This document shows positions 6,476-15,655 of a stretch of 64,000 nt of DNA, one piece after another. A program made the position numbers and the translations under genes. Below the pieces are notes generated by a model. The model worked only from the letters and a program-made list of their open reading frames with translations. It did no database searches and was not told where the DNA came from. The stretch is from an uncultured Eubacteriales bacterium (GTDB lineage Bacteria > Bacillota > Clostridia > Oscillospirales > Oscillospiraceae), in assembly GCA_900544405.1 (NCBI GenBank), contig UQVA01000003.1, forward strand, positions 1 through 64,000. Direction: 5' to 3'. The stretch's first letter is position 1, and each line of letters opens with the position of its first letter.

Positions 6476-7921
6476 TCAGCGGTTCGTCATTTTCCGGAAC
6501 AGGTCCATATACCGCTGGGCAGGCTTGTCCCAGCTGAAATCCTGCTCCATGTCCCGCTGCTGCAGGGCCTGGAATTTTTCCGGCTCCTTCTTATAAAGAT
6601 GGATGCAGCGCTCCAGAGCCGCCAGGAAATCGTCCCCGTTGTAGCTCTGGAAGGTAAAGCCCAGGCCGCCCTCCCCATGCTCGTCCACAGGGGGGACAGT
6701 GTCCTTCAGGCCGCCGGTGGCATGGACCACCGGAACCGTACCGTAGCGCATGGCGTTCATCTGGCTCAGTCCGCAGGGCTCGGACTTTGAGGGCATCATA
6801 TAAATGTCGCCGCCGGCATAAATGCGGGAGGCCAGCCCCAGGTTGAACGTAATGAGCGCCGCCACCCGGTCCGGGAATTCCTCCTGCAGGCCCTTGAAGA
6901 ACCGCTCAAAGTGGTCCTCGCCGGTGCCGAGGATCACCATCTGGCAGTCCTCCTCCCAGAGGAGCTTCCGGGCAATATAGCACAGCAGGTCCAATCCCTT
7001 GTGGCCCGCCAGCCGGGTCACCATCACCAGCATCGGCACGTCCGGCTTCACCGGCAGACCCACCTCCTGCTGCAGGGCAGCCTTGCAGTCCGCCTTGCCT
7101 ACCCGGAAGGACTGGGCGTCATAATGCCAGGGCAGGGCCGGGTCGGTGGCCGGGTTGAAGGTGTTCACGTCGATGCCGTTGGTGATGCCCGTCAGTTTCC
7201 AGGCAGCGTCCGTCAGGATGCCGTCCAGGCCGTGGGCATAGTAGGGGTACATCAGTTCCCTTGCATATGTTTCGGACACGGTCGTCACCAGATCCGCCGT
7301 CTCGATGGCCCCCTTCATCATGTTCACGCAGTGGTTCATGTCCAGGGTGCTGCGCCAGCCCCAAGGCAGCGCCAGCACATCATCGAAGAAGTCCGGATTG
7401 GCCCAGCCCTGATATTCGATGTTGTGGATGGTGAACATACACTTGGTATCCTGAAATTCCGGCCGGTACACTGCCCGCAGCAAAGTGGGCACCAGGGCGG
7501 TCTGCCAGTCGTTGCACTGGATGACGTCCGGAATATAGTGAATGGCCATCAGGGCTTCCAGACAGGCCTTGGAGAAGTAGGCAAAACGCTCGCCGTCGTC
7601 TCCGTCGCCGTAAAGGCTGCCGGGACGAGCGCCGAAATAGTAGTCGTTATCGATAAAATAGACCTTCACGCCGTCACTGCGGTCCTGCAGGGCCATGACT
7701 CCGGCGTACTGCCGCCGCCAGCCCAGCTTCACGGTACATTGGGCCACCTGCCGGACGGGATAGGCAGGATTTTCCTTGATTTTTTTGTAATAGGGCAACA
7801 CCAGCACCACTTCGTTGCCCGGGATCCGGGACAAAGCGGCAGGCAGAGCCTCCATCACGTCGCCCAGGCCGCCGGACTTGGCGTAGGGTGCGCCCTCGGA
7901 GGCGAAAACGGCAATCCTCAT
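6476..7921 (-). CDS. glgA: Glycogen synthase (ADP-glucose, GT5)
   Basis: A 481-residue cytosolic glucosyltransferase that adds glucose from ADP-glucose to the growing alpha-1,4 glucan. The N-terminal KSGGLGDV loop (residues 15-22) binds ADP-glucose, and the C-terminal lobe has PSKSEPCGLSQMNAMRYG followed by ATGGLKDTV, both hallmarks of GT5. Length is typical. Its ATG overlaps the glgD stop by 4 bp (ATGA), so translation is coupled and the operon order is glgB-C-D-A. Confidence 0.96.
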   Translation of the reverse strand: MRIAVFASEGAPYAKSGGLGDVMEALPAALSRIPGNEVVLVLPYYKKIKENPAYPVRQVAQCTVKLGWRRQYAGVMALQDRSDGVKVYFIDNDYYFGARPGSLYGDGDDGERFAYFSKACLEALMAIHYIPDVIQCNDWQTALVPTLLRAVYRPEFQDTKCMFTIHNIEYQGWANPDFFDDVLALPWGWRSTLDMNHCVNMMKGAIETADLVTTVSETYARELMYPYYAHGLDGILTDAAWKLTGITNGIDVNTFNPATDPALPWHYDAQSFRVGKADCKAALQQEVGLPVKPDVPMLVMVTRLAGHKGLDLLCYIARKLLWEEDCQMVILGTGEDHFERFFKGLQEEFPDRVAALITFNLGLASRIYAGGDIYMMPSKSEPCGLSQMNAMRYGTVPVVHATGGLKDTVPPVDEHGEGGLGFTFQSYNGDDFLAALERCIHLYKKEPEKFQALQQRDMEQDFSWDKPAQRYMDLFRKMTNR

Positions 7922-9039
7922 ACCACTTCACCCCGCTTGATGATGACGGGGGTGGTGGGGGTGCCGATAAGCTTGGTGCCGGGACGAACCACCACGTTCT
8001 TGTCCAGAATGACGCACTTCAGGTAGCAGTCAGCGCCCACCACCGTGTCGTTCATGATCATGCTGTCCTCCACCACGGCTCCCCGAGCAATGGACACCTG
8101 CCGGAACAGCACGGAATCCTTCACGCTGCCCTCCAGGAAGCACCCGTCGGCCACGGTGCAGTTCTCCACCCGGCAATCCTCGCCGTAGTAGCTGGGGACC
8201 CGGTCCCGGACCTTGGTGTAAATGGGGTGCTTGCCGGCAAACAGGTCGTTGCGGACCTTCTCGTCCAGAATGGCCAGGTTACTCTTGAAATACTCCTGCA
8301 CAGAGGTGGTGAACAGGGCCACGCCCTCAAAGGGGTACACGTTTACGCTGAGCTTGCCCTGCTGATAGAGCCGCAGCACGAAGTCCCGCTCGAAATAAAA
8401 GAGATTGTGAGCAATGGCATCCCGGACATGGCGGACCAGCAGGTCCTTGGACACCACATACAGGTACAGCGTGGAGAGGTAATCCTCCGTGGCCGCAGCG
8501 CCGGAGACCATATCGGCAATACCGCCGTTCTTATCCAGCTTCACGCCCAGATCAATGATCTTCTTGCCGTTGGCCACGCCGCTCTTCATGACCACGGTAA
8601 TATCCTTGCCGCTGGCGATGTGATCGTCCAGCACCGCATCCAGGTCGATGTTGCACAGAATGCCCGCATCCGCCAGCACCACATAATCGTCCTGCACGCC
8701 GTACTTCATGTATTCCAGCACGGAATACAGGGAGTCCATTTTGCCCCGGAAGGCCGTGACGCTCTCGGCCTGGGAGTAGGGGGTCAGATATTCCAGTCCG
8801 CCCTCGCCCAGTTCCAGGTCCCATTCCTCGCCGGCACCGATGTGGGCCATCAGGGACTGGAAATTGTTCCGGGAAATGATGCCGATATGGCGGATGCCGG
8901 AGGTGGTCATATTGGAAAGCATGAAGTCGATCTGGCGATACCGGCCGCCGAAGGGCAGGGACGCCATGGTGCGCTTATTGGTCAGTTCGCCCATGTAGCC
9001 GTCGCAGGCGTTGGCGATGATAATTCCCATTACAGACAT
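7918..9039 (-). CDS. glgD: Glucose-1-phosphate adenylyltransferase subunit GlgD
   Basis: A 373-residue paralogue of GlgC with the nucleotidyltransferase fold (ASLPFGGRYRQIDFMLSN) and a C-terminal left-handed beta-helix. In Firmicutes GlgD is the non- or weakly catalytic partner that makes a GlgC/GlgD complex more active; this role is known for the family and not visible here. It starts 14 bp after the glgC stop and overlaps glgA by 4 bp. It is shorter and more diverged in the N-terminal glycine-rich loop than GlgC, opening GIIIANACDGYMGELT. Confidence 0.92.
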   Translation of the reverse strand: MSVMGIIIANACDGYMGELTNKRTMASLPFGGRYRQIDFMLSNMTTSGIRHIGIISRNNFQSLMAHIGAGEEWDLELGEGGLEYLTPYSQAESVTAFRGKMDSLYSVLEYMKYGVQDDYVVLADAGILCNIDLDAVLDDHIASGKDITVVMKSGVANGKKIIDLGVKLDKNGGIADMVSGAAATEDYLSTLYLYVVSKDLLVRHVRDAIAHNLFYFERDFVLRLYQQGKLSVNVYPFEGVALFTTSVQEYFKSNLAILDEKVRNDLFAGKHPIYTKVRDRVPSYYGEDCRVENCTVADGCFLEGSVKDSVLFRQVSIARGAVVEDSMIMNDTVVGADCYLKCVILDKNVVVRPGTKLIGTPTTPVIIKRGEVV

Positions 9040-9053
9040 GATTCTCTTCCTCC

Positions 9054-10244
9054 TTAGCGCATCTCGCCGGGCTGCAGGACGTCATTGGCGGCAATTTCCG
9101 TGCTCTTGGCCGTGACGCTGATCTTCCGTTTTTCGTTCTTGGCAAAGGTGCCGCCGACGACAGCCCCCCGGCGGATGATGCTGTCCTCGCCCAGAATGGC
9201 GTGACGGACGATGGCATTGGGCTCAATGGTCACGCCGGGCATGATGACGCTGTCCTCTACCAGAGCGCCCGCACCGATCTTGCAGCCGGTGGAGATGATG
9301 GAATGGCGGACCGTGCCGTAAATTTCACTGCCCTCGGCGATGAAGCTGTTGCGGATGACCGCACCGGCATCCACATAGCTGGAGGGGTGGGCATTGTTCC
9401 GGGCGTAAATTTTCCGCTTCTCGTCGCCCCGGATCTGGAAGGCAGGCTCCTTGCCCAGCAGGTCCATATTGGCCTCCCACAGGGAGTCGATGGTCCCCAC
9501 GTCCTTCCAGTAGCCCTGGAAGTTATAGGCCATGAGCTTATGGCCGTCGTTCAGCAGGTTGGGGATGATGTTCTTGCCGAAGTCGTTGCTGGAATTGGGG
9601 TCGTCCTCGTCCCGGATCAGGTACTCCCGCAGCACCTTCCAATTGAACACGTAAATGCCCATGGAGGCGTTGGTGGACTTGGGCTGCTTGGGCTTCTCCT
9701 CAAACTCGTAAATGGTCCCATCCTCCCGGGTATTCATGATGCCGAAGCGGCTGGCCTCGGCCATAGGCACATCCCGGACGGCGATGGTGCAGTCAGCACC
9801 GGTGCGCTCATGATAGTCGATCATGGCAGCGTAGTCCATCTTATAGATATGGTCGCCGGAAAGCACCAGCACATATTCCGGGTCATACCGGTCGATGAAG
9901 GCCAGGTTCTGATAAATGGCGTTGGCGGTGCCCTTGTACCAGCCGCTTTTCTTGTCGTGCCGCTCGTAGGGAGGCAGCACCTGGGCGCAGCAGTGGGACT
10001 TGTTCAGGCCCCAGGGCATACCGTTGCCGATGTACTCATTCAATTCCAACGGCTGATACTGGGTCAGGATGCCCACGGTATCGATGCCGGAGTTCACGCA
10101 GTTGCTCAGAGGGAAGTCAATAATACGATATTTCCCGCCGAAGGGCACCGCAGGCTTGGCGGTGTTCTCCGTCAGCACTTTCAGCCGGCTGCCCTGGCCG
10201 CCGGCCAGCAGCATGGCTACGCAACGTTTCTTCTGAAAATACAT
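9054..10244 (-). CDS. glgC: Glucose-1-phosphate adenylyltransferase GlgC
   Basis: A 396-residue enzyme that makes ADP-glucose from ATP and glucose-1-phosphate, the committed step of glycogen synthesis. The nucleotide-binding loop reads AMLLAGGQGSRLKVLT, followed by KPAVPFGGKYRIIDFPLSN; SGDHIYKMDY is the metal/sugar-phosphate region and FEEKPKQPKS follows. A beta-helix tail is present. I start it at 10244 because AAAGGAG precedes that ATG. A longer frame reaches 10457, but its first 71 codons are antisense-type noise over the glgB end. Confidence 0.96.
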   Translation of the reverse strand: MYFQKKRCVAMLLAGGQGSRLKVLTENTAKPAVPFGGKYRIIDFPLSNCVNSGIDTVGILTQYQPLELNEYIGNGMPWGLNKSHCCAQVLPPYERHDKKSGWYKGTANAIYQNLAFIDRYDPEYVLVLSGDHIYKMDYAAMIDYHERTGADCTIAVRDVPMAEASRFGIMNTREDGTIYEFEEKPKQPKSTNASMGIYVFNWKVLREYLIRDEDDPNSSNDFGKNIIPNLLNDGHKLMAYNFQGYWKDVGTIDSLWEANMDLLGKEPAFQIRGDEKRKIYARNNAHPSSYVDAGAVIRNSFIAEGSEIYGTVRHSIISTGCKIGAGALVEDSVIMPGVTIEPNAIVRHAILGEDSIIRRGAVVGGTFAKNEKRKISVTAKSTEIAANDVLQPGEMR

Positions 10245-10290
10245 ATTCACAGCTCCTTTTGATGTTCGGTAATTGGAGAATGCTACAAAT

Positions 10291-12162
10291 TTACTGTTCT
10301 GCCTCCCGGCAGGTGAAAAACGTAATGGACATGGGCGGCACCCGGAACATGGCCGACAACGCATATTCCCGGAAGGGGATTTCTTCGCTCTCCGCCGGAG
10401 CAGAGCCGTAACCCCCGCCGCCGAATTTAGCCGCATCGGAAGTGAATACCGGCACATAGGTCCCTGGCTTTGGGACTCCCAGCCGCAGGTCCTCCCGCAG
10501 CACCGGCGTGAAGTTGCAGATCACCAGCAATTCCCGCCCGGCCTTGTCGATGCGCCGGAAGGCAATGATGCTCAGATCCTGTTCGTCGGGCTGAATCCAC
10601 TGGTAGCCGTCCCAACTGTCGTCGATCTGCCAGAGGGCAGTATGATTCAGATAAAACCGATTGAGTTCTCTGGTATAGGACTGCATTTTCTGGTGCATTT
10701 CGTAGCCCAGCAGCATCCAGTCCAGTTCCTTCCGGTAGTCCCATTCGGTGAACTGGCCGAACTCATTGCCCATGAAGGACAGCTTTTTCCCGGGGTGGGC
10801 CACCTGATAGCCCCGCAGGAGCCGCAGATTGGCGAATTTCCAGAAATAATCCCCGGGCATTTTGCCCATGAGGCTGCCCTTGCCGTAGACCACCTCGTCG
10901 TGGCTCAGGGGGAGAATGTAATTCTCCGAGAAAGCGTAGCTCATGGTGAAGGTCAGCAAATTATGCTGATATTTCCGGTACAGGGGGTCCTGCTGGAAAT
11001 AGCGCAGGGTGTCGTTCATCCAACCCATGTTCCACTTGAACAGGAAGCCCAGTCCTCCGTCGAAATCCGGTCTTGTGACTAAGGGGAACGCCGTGGACTC
11101 CTCTGCCGCCATGATAACGTTCTCCCGGACGGAGAAGCAGGCGTCGTTCAGCTGCCGCAGAAAATCAATGGCGTCCAGATTCTCTTTGCCCCCCAGCCGG
11201 TTGGGCTTGTACTGCTCCCGGCCGTAATCCAGATAGAGCATAGCGCTGACCGCATCCACCCGGAGACCGTCCATGTGGAACACCTCCAGCCAGTAAACGG
11301 CGTTGGAGATCAGAAAACTCCGGACCTCCGGCTTGCTGTAATCAAAGGCCCGTGTCCCCCACCCGGCGTACTCGTTCATCATAGGGTCGCCGGATTCGTA
11401 GGTAGGCGTACCGTCAAATTCGTAAAGGCCGTATTCATCCTTGGGGAAATGAGCCGCTACCCAATCGAGAATAACCCCGATGCCCGCCTGATGGAGGGTG
11501 TCCACCAGATACATCAGTTCCTCCGGTGCGCCATAGCGGGAGGTGGGGGCATAAAAGCCGGTAACCTGGTAACCCCAGCTGGGGTCGTAGGGGTACTCGG
11601 CCAGAGGCATCAGTTCCACATGGGTGTAGCCCATGCTTTTTGCATATTCCGCCAGCATGGGGGCAAGCTCCGTGTAGGAATAGCAGGAGCCGTCCTCCTT
11701 CCGCCGCCAGGAGCCCAGATGGACCTCGTAAATGTTCATAGGCGTATTCAGCGGCGGTGTCGTCCGCCGGAAATAGCGGCCGTCATGCCAGTGATACCGG
11801 TCCAGCCGGGTAATGACGCTGGAGGTATCCGGTGCCCGGCAGCTTCGGAAGCCCACAGGGTCCGCCTTGTAGACCCGGCGGCCGTTCCAGTGGCGCACCA
11901 GATATTTGTAAGCCCCGCCCTCTCTTGGGTTAGGGGACCAGGCCTCCCAGATGCCGCCGCCAAGGCGGTCCATGGGCAGGTCGTCGGCGTTCCAGAAATT
12001 GAAATCGCCCACCACGTTGACCCCCTGGGCATTGGGGGCCCACACCCGGAACACGAATCCGGGAACGCCCGCCCGGTCCTCCGGGTGGCAGCCTAAAAAT
12101 TCGTAGGCACGGATGGCGCTACCCTCCTGATAGGCCCGCAGCAGCTCTTGATCCATAGACAT
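10291..12162 (-). CDS. glgB: 1,4-alpha-glucan branching enzyme
   Basis: About 623 residues. It introduces alpha-1,6 branches into glycogen. An N-terminal CBM48-like domain (RAYEFLGCHPED, VFRVWAPNAQGVNVVGDFN) precedes the GH13 barrel with HVELMPLAEYPYDPSWGYQ, GLRVDAVSAM (nucleophile D), MAAEESTAFP (acid/base E) and LPLSHDEVVYGKGSL. It is first in the operon, 46 bp ahead of glgC. Start choice: the ATG at 12162 has GGAAAGGA upstream and gives the usual length. A GTG at 12294 with its own GAGGAG would add 44 non-homologous residues. Confidence 0.95.
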   Translation of the reverse strand: MSMDQELLRAYQEGSAIRAYEFLGCHPEDRAGVPGFVFRVWAPNAQGVNVVGDFNFWNADDLPMDRLGGGIWEAWSPNPREGGAYKYLVRHWNGRRVYKADPVGFRSCRAPDTSSVITRLDRYHWHDGRYFRRTTPPLNTPMNIYEVHLGSWRRKEDGSCYSYTELAPMLAEYAKSMGYTHVELMPLAEYPYDPSWGYQVTGFYAPTSRYGAPEELMYLVDTLHQAGIGVILDWVAAHFPKDEYGLYEFDGTPTYESGDPMMNEYAGWGTRAFDYSKPEVRSFLISNAVYWLEVFHMDGLRVDAVSAMLYLDYGREQYKPNRLGGKENLDAIDFLRQLNDACFSVRENVIMAAEESTAFPLVTRPDFDGGLGFLFKWNMGWMNDTLRYFQQDPLYRKYQHNLLTFTMSYAFSENYILPLSHDEVVYGKGSLMGKMPGDYFWKFANLRLLRGYQVAHPGKKLSFMGNEFGQFTEWDYRKELDWMLLGYEMHQKMQSYTRELNRFYLNHTALWQIDDSWDGYQWIQPDEQDLSIIAFRRIDKAGRELLVICNFTPVLREDLRLGVPKPGTYVPVFTSDAAKFGGGGYGSAPAESEEIPFREYALSAMFRVPPMSITFFTCREAEQ

Positions 12163-12378
12163 AGGTTCCTTTCCGCTTCGATCTGGGGACAGGGAATGAT
12201 CGCCAGAAAACCCCATGGATAACATATCATATTTTTTGGAATTTGGAAAGCCCCAAAGGCGTAAAATCAAAACAAAATTTTCGTCATCTTTCACAAAAGA
12301 TCTCCTCTGTATTTTCTGTCATGCCAGAATCTCCCAACCTTTTCCCCGCTTTTTCCCAAAAGTATTTCTCCGATGCGG
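12163..12378 (-). promoter_or_regulatory. glgB upstream region
   Basis: The gap between the divergent glgB and mgtE units. On the minus strand a fair promoter reads TTTCCA, 17 bp, TATGTT near 12205-12235. An in-frame GTG at 12294 with GAGGAG shows that translation could also start earlier. I see no repeat or RNA structure that I can name. Confidence 0.35.
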
Positions 12379-12407
12379 TTGACATTGCCGCCGAAAAAAG
12401 GTAAAAT
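12379..12407 (+). promoter_or_regulatory. Consensus SigA promoter of mgtE
   Basis: TTGACA (12379-12384), a 17-bp spacer and TAAAAT (12402-12407). This predicts a transcript start near 12414 and a leader of about 150 nt before the mgtE ATG. Confidence 0.8.
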
Positions 12408-12442
12408 AGCAGTAATTGTGAGCCAAAAAAGGAGGGATCGCT

Positions 12443-12514
12443 GTGGACGGCGGCAGTAGTGGCAGCATACCGGGCCGAAGTAAACCGCTTCGCCCACGGC
12501 GGCGGAGGTTTTAA
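12443..12514 (+). CDS. Pro/Arg-rich leader peptide upstream of mgtE
   Basis: A 23-codon ORF with GTG start and an ideal ribosome site (AAAAAAGGAGG, 7 nt before the GTG). It opens MDGGSSGSIPG and ends PLRPRRRRF before TAA. It lies entirely inside the mgtE leader. The PL.PRRR core resembles the MgtL leader peptide of the Salmonella Mg2+ transporter gene mgtA (PLPRRR), whose poor translation in low Mg2+ controls mgtA readthrough. Homology is not implied, since a 10-residue match may be convergent. Its stop lies 51 bp before the mgtE start, and the end of the ORF contains GGAGG placed before an in-frame TTG of mgtE. Confidence 0.55.
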   Translation: MDGGSSGSIPGRSKPLRPRRRRF

Positions 12515-12565
12515 GGCTTGGTTTGCTTGCTCCAGACGAATTTTATCATAAGGAGGAAGCGAAAA

Positions 12566-13942
12566 ATGGCAGAACGATACGAAATCGTGGAAAAAGCTTT
12601 GTTGAAAATGCTGGACGAGAAAAAGTACAGTGCCCTTCGGGAAGTGCTTTCCACCATGAACCCCAGCGATATTGCAGTGGTGCTGTCCAACCTAGAGGAG
12701 GACCGCATCCCGCTGCTGTTCCGTCTGCTGCCGAAGGAATTGGCGGCAGAAACCTTTGTAGAAATGGAGCTGGACGCGCAGGAGACCCTCATCCGGGGCT
12801 TCTCCGATAACGAGCTGAAAGAGGTCGTGGACGAGCTGTATGTGGACGATGCAGCGGACCTGGTGGAGGAAATGCCCGCCAACGTGGTCCAGCGAATTCT
12901 GCGGCAGGCCACTCCGGAAATGCGCTCCAGCATCAACCAGATTCTCCGCTATCCGGAGAACTCCGCCGGGTCTATTATGACCACGGAGTACGTGTCCCTG
13001 CGGCCGGATATGTCCGTGGGGGAGAGCATTCTCCGGATCCGCCGTCAAGGCGTGGATAAGGAGACCATTTACACCTGTTATGTGACTCAGGGCCGGACCC
13101 TGCTGGGCATCGTCACGGTGAAGGACCTGCTGCTGGCCGAGGATGACGACCAACTGATTCAGGACATTATGATCACCAACATCATCTCCGTCAGCACCAT
13201 GGCCGATCAGGAAGAGGTGGCCCAGATGCTGAGCAAATACAACTTCCTGGCCCTGCCCGTGGTGGACGGGGAGAACCGGATGGTAGGTATCGTGACCTTC
13301 GATGACGCCATGGACGTCATGGAGGACGAGTTCACCGAGGACATCGAGATCATGGGTGGTATGACCCCCTCGGAAAAGACCTACCTGAAAAGCTCCGTGT
13401 TCGACCTGTTCAAGCACCGTATCCCCTGGCTGCTGCTGCTGATGGTCTCCGCCACCTTCACCGGTATGATCATCACGTCTTTTGAGGACGCCCTGGCCGC
13501 TCAGGTAGCCCTGACCGCCTTCATCCCCATGCTCATGGACACCGGCGGCAACTCCGGTTCTCAGTCCTCCGTCACCATCATCCGGGCCCTGAGCCTGGGC
13601 GAGGTCCACTTCTCGGATATTGGACGTGTTATATGGCGGGAGTTACGGACCGCCGTGCTCTGCGGCGCCGTGCTGGCCGCCGTGTGCTTCGGCAAGATCC
13701 TGCTCATCGATGGGCTGCTGATGCGCAACCCCAACATCACCGTCACCGTGGATGCCGTGGTCTGCTTCACGCTGTTCGTCACCGTGGTGCTGGCGAAATT
13801 CGTGGGCTGCACCCTGCCCCTGTTCGCCAAGAAATTCGGCTTTGACCCGGCGGTCATGGCCAGCCCCTTCATCACCACCATCGTGGACGCCCTTTCCCTG
13901 CTGGTGTACTTCATGTTCGCCAAGGCCCTGCTGGGTGTCTGA
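12566..13942 (+). CDS. mgtE: Magnesium transporter MgtE
   Basis: A 458-residue Mg2+ channel. The MgtE N domain spans about 1-125 (repeated helices, MNPSDIAVVLSNL), a CBS pair about 130-250 (ITNIISVSTMADQEEVAQ, LPVVDGENRMVGIVTFDDAMDVM) and five membrane helices about 290-455. The pore-region signature FIPMLMDTGGNSGSQSS is intact. The cytosolic domains sense Mg2+ and gate the pore in this family. Start at 12566 because AAGGAGG precedes it; an in-frame TTG at 12518 is possible. The leader holds a peptide ORF but nothing resembling an M-box riboswitch that I can recognise. Confidence 0.95.
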   Translation: MAERYEIVEKALLKMLDEKKYSALREVLSTMNPSDIAVVLSNLEEDRIPLLFRLLPKELAAETFVEMELDAQETLIRGFSDNELKEVVDELYVDDAADLVEEMPANVVQRILRQATPEMRSSINQILRYPENSAGSIMTTEYVSLRPDMSVGESILRIRRQGVDKETIYTCYVTQGRTLLGIVTVKDLLLAEDDDQLIQDIMITNIISVSTMADQEEVAQMLSKYNFLALPVVDGENRMVGIVTFDDAMDVMEDEFTEDIEIMGGMTPSEKTYLKSSVFDLFKHRIPWLLLLMVSATFTGMIITSFEDALAAQVALTAFIPMLMDTGGNSGSQSSVTIIRALSLGEVHFSDIGRVIWRELRTAVLCGAVLAAVCFGKILLIDGLLMRNPNITVTVDAVVCFTLFVTVVLAKFVGCTLPLFAKKFGFDPAVMASPFITTIVDALSLLVYFMFAKALLGV

Positions 13943-13956
13943 AAAGCCAAAAATTT

Positions 13957-13994
13957 CGACCCGCTGACTGTTTTCCAGCCAGCGGGTCGTGTTT
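13957..13994. terminator. Terminator between mgtE and UPF0210 gene
   Basis: A 10-bp stem, CGACCCGCTG (13957-13966) with CAGCGGGTCG (13980-13989), followed by TGTTTTA on the plus strand. The two flanking genes converge, so it may serve both. Confidence 0.75.
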
Positions 13995-14008
13995 TATCCG
14001 GGATAAAA

Positions 14009-15367
14009 TTAGTTCTTCAGACTTTGCAGCGGGGCGGGGATACGGCCGCCACGGGCGATGAAGTCGGCGCTGGATGCACCGTAGACCGGCATCACCGGGG
14101 CACTGCCCAGCAGACCGCCCATTTCCACCCGGTCGCCCACGGTCTTGCCGGGGGCCGGGATGATGCGGACGGCAGTGGTCTTGGTGTTCACCATGCCGAT
14201 GGCCGCTTCGTCGGCAATGATGGCGGACAGGGTCTCGGCGGAGGTGTCCCCCGGCACGGCGATCATGTCCAGGCCCACGGAACAGACGCAGGTCATGGCT
14301 TCCAGCTTGGAAAGGCTCAGCACACCGCTTTCCGCTGCGGCGATCATGCCCTCGTCCTCGGACACAGGAATGAACGCACCGGACAGGCCGCCCACATGGT
14401 TGCTGGCCATGACGCCGCCTTTCTTCACTGCGTCGTTCAGCAGCGCCAGCGCCGCCGTGGTGCCGTGGGTGCCGCAGGTCTCCAGGCCCATTTCTTCCAG
14501 AATCCGGGCCACGCTGTCCCCGATGGCCGGGGTGGGGGCCAGGCTCAGGTCCACGATACCGAAGGGCACATTCAGCCGCCGGGAGGCCTCCTGGCCCACG
14601 ATCTGGCCCATGCGGGTAATGCGGAAGGCGGTCTTTTTCACCGTCTCGGCCACCACGTCAAAGGGCTGGCCCTTGACGCTCTGCAAGGCGTGGTACACCA
14701 CGCCGGGGCCGGATACGCCCACGTTCAACACGCACTCCGGCTCCCCTACCCCATGGAACGCACCGGCCATGAAGGGGTTGTCCTCCACGGCGTTGGCGAA
14801 CACCACCAGCTTGGCGCAGCCCAGGCCGTCGTTATCGGCAGTCAATTCGGCAGTCTGCTTGATGATACGGCCCATTTCCGCCACGGCATCCATATTGATG
14901 CCCGCCTTGGTGGAGCCTACGTTCACGCTGGCGCAGACCCGTTCCGTCCGGGCCATGGCCTCCGGGATGGACCGGATGAGCTTCCAGTCCCCTTCCGTGC
15001 AGCCCTTCTGGACCAATGCGGAAAAGCCGCCGATGAAATTCACGCCGCATTTTTTTGCGGCCTCGTCCATGGCGATGGCCAGCGGCACATAATCATCCGC
15101 CTGACAGCTGCCGCCGATAAGGGCCATAGGGGTCACGGAAATGCGCTTATTGACGATGGGAATGCCGAATTCCCGCTCGATGTCCTCTCCTACAGAAACC
15201 AGCTTTTCCGCCCGGCGGGTGATTTTATCATAAATTTTCCGGGCGCAGACGGTAATGTCCGGGTCGGCGCAGTCCAGAAGGGAGATGCCCATGGTGATGG
15301 TGCGGATGTCCAGATGACGCTTGTCGATCATGTCTCTGGTTTCCAGAATATCTTCCAGTCTCAGCAT
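14009..15367 (-). CDS. UPF0210 / PFL family (DUF711) protein
   Basis: A 452-residue soluble protein of the UPF0210 family, which is related in fold to pyruvate formate-lyase-like glycyl proteins but has no demonstrated activity that I know of. Conserved stretches include GGSCQADDYVPLA, GVGEPECVLNVGVSGPGVV and NHVGGLSGAFIPVSEDEGM. Length is standard. It is 9 bp downstream of a small ACT-domain protein gene, the partner found next to it in most Firmicutes. The pairing suggests regulation by a small-molecule ligand. Confidence 0.9.
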   Translation of the reverse strand: MLRLEDILETRDMIDKRHLDIRTITMGISLLDCADPDITVCARKIYDKITRRAEKLVSVGEDIEREFGIPIVNKRISVTPMALIGGSCQADDYVPLAIAMDEAAKKCGVNFIGGFSALVQKGCTEGDWKLIRSIPEAMARTERVCASVNVGSTKAGINMDAVAEMGRIIKQTAELTADNDGLGCAKLVVFANAVEDNPFMAGAFHGVGEPECVLNVGVSGPGVVYHALQSVKGQPFDVVAETVKKTAFRITRMGQIVGQEASRRLNVPFGIVDLSLAPTPAIGDSVARILEEMGLETCGTHGTTAALALLNDAVKKGGVMASNHVGGLSGAFIPVSEDEGMIAAAESGVLSLSKLEAMTCVCSVGLDMIAVPGDTSAETLSAIIADEAAIGMVNTKTTAVRIIPAPGKTVGDRVEMGGLLGSAPVMPVYGASSADFIARGGRIPAPLQSLKN

Positions 15368-15376
15368 GGCTCCCCC

Positions 15377-15646
15377 TTACAAGCGGTGCATGGCATTGAA
15401 AATGTCTTCCCGCTGCACATGGATCTGCAGGCCCAACTCGCTGCCCTTTCGCTCCATTTCCTCCGCCAGGATGGCCACGGGCAGGGTGCATTTTTCCACA
15501 TCCACCACCATCATCATGGTGAAGTAGCCCTGCATGACCGTCTGGCTGATGTCCAGGATGTTCACATTATAGCCCGCCAGGGCCTGGCAGACTGAAGCGA
15601 TGATGCCCACGGCATCCTTGCCCACAACCGTTACAATGGCACGCAT
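15377..15646 (-). CDS. ACT-domain protein (UPF0237)
   Basis: An 89-residue stand-alone ACT domain of the type that binds amino acids or other small effectors. It opens with AIVTVVGKDAVGIIASV, the characteristic first strand and helix, and contains ILDISQTVMQGYFTMMMVVD. It lies between a Dabb protein gene (10 bp) and the UPF0210 gene (9 bp), so the three are one transcript. The family is known as the constant partner of UPF0210. The ligand is unknown. Confidence 0.9.
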   Translation of the reverse strand: MRAIVTVVGKDAVGIIASVCQALAGYNVNILDISQTVMQGYFTMMMVVDVEKCTLPVAILAEEMERKGSELGLQIHVQREDIFNAMHRL

Positions 15647-15655
15647 GGCGTTCCC

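Noticed and set aside
10245..10457. N-terminal extension of glgC
   Set aside because: The first 71 codons overlap the end of glgB in another frame and have low-complexity Arg/Pro content; a good ribosome site lies at 10244.
12408..12565. M-box (Mg2+) riboswitch before mgtE
   Set aside because: I could not see the conserved M-box core or a terminator/antiterminator pair. A short peptide ORF explains the leader better, although another RNA class cannot be excluded.
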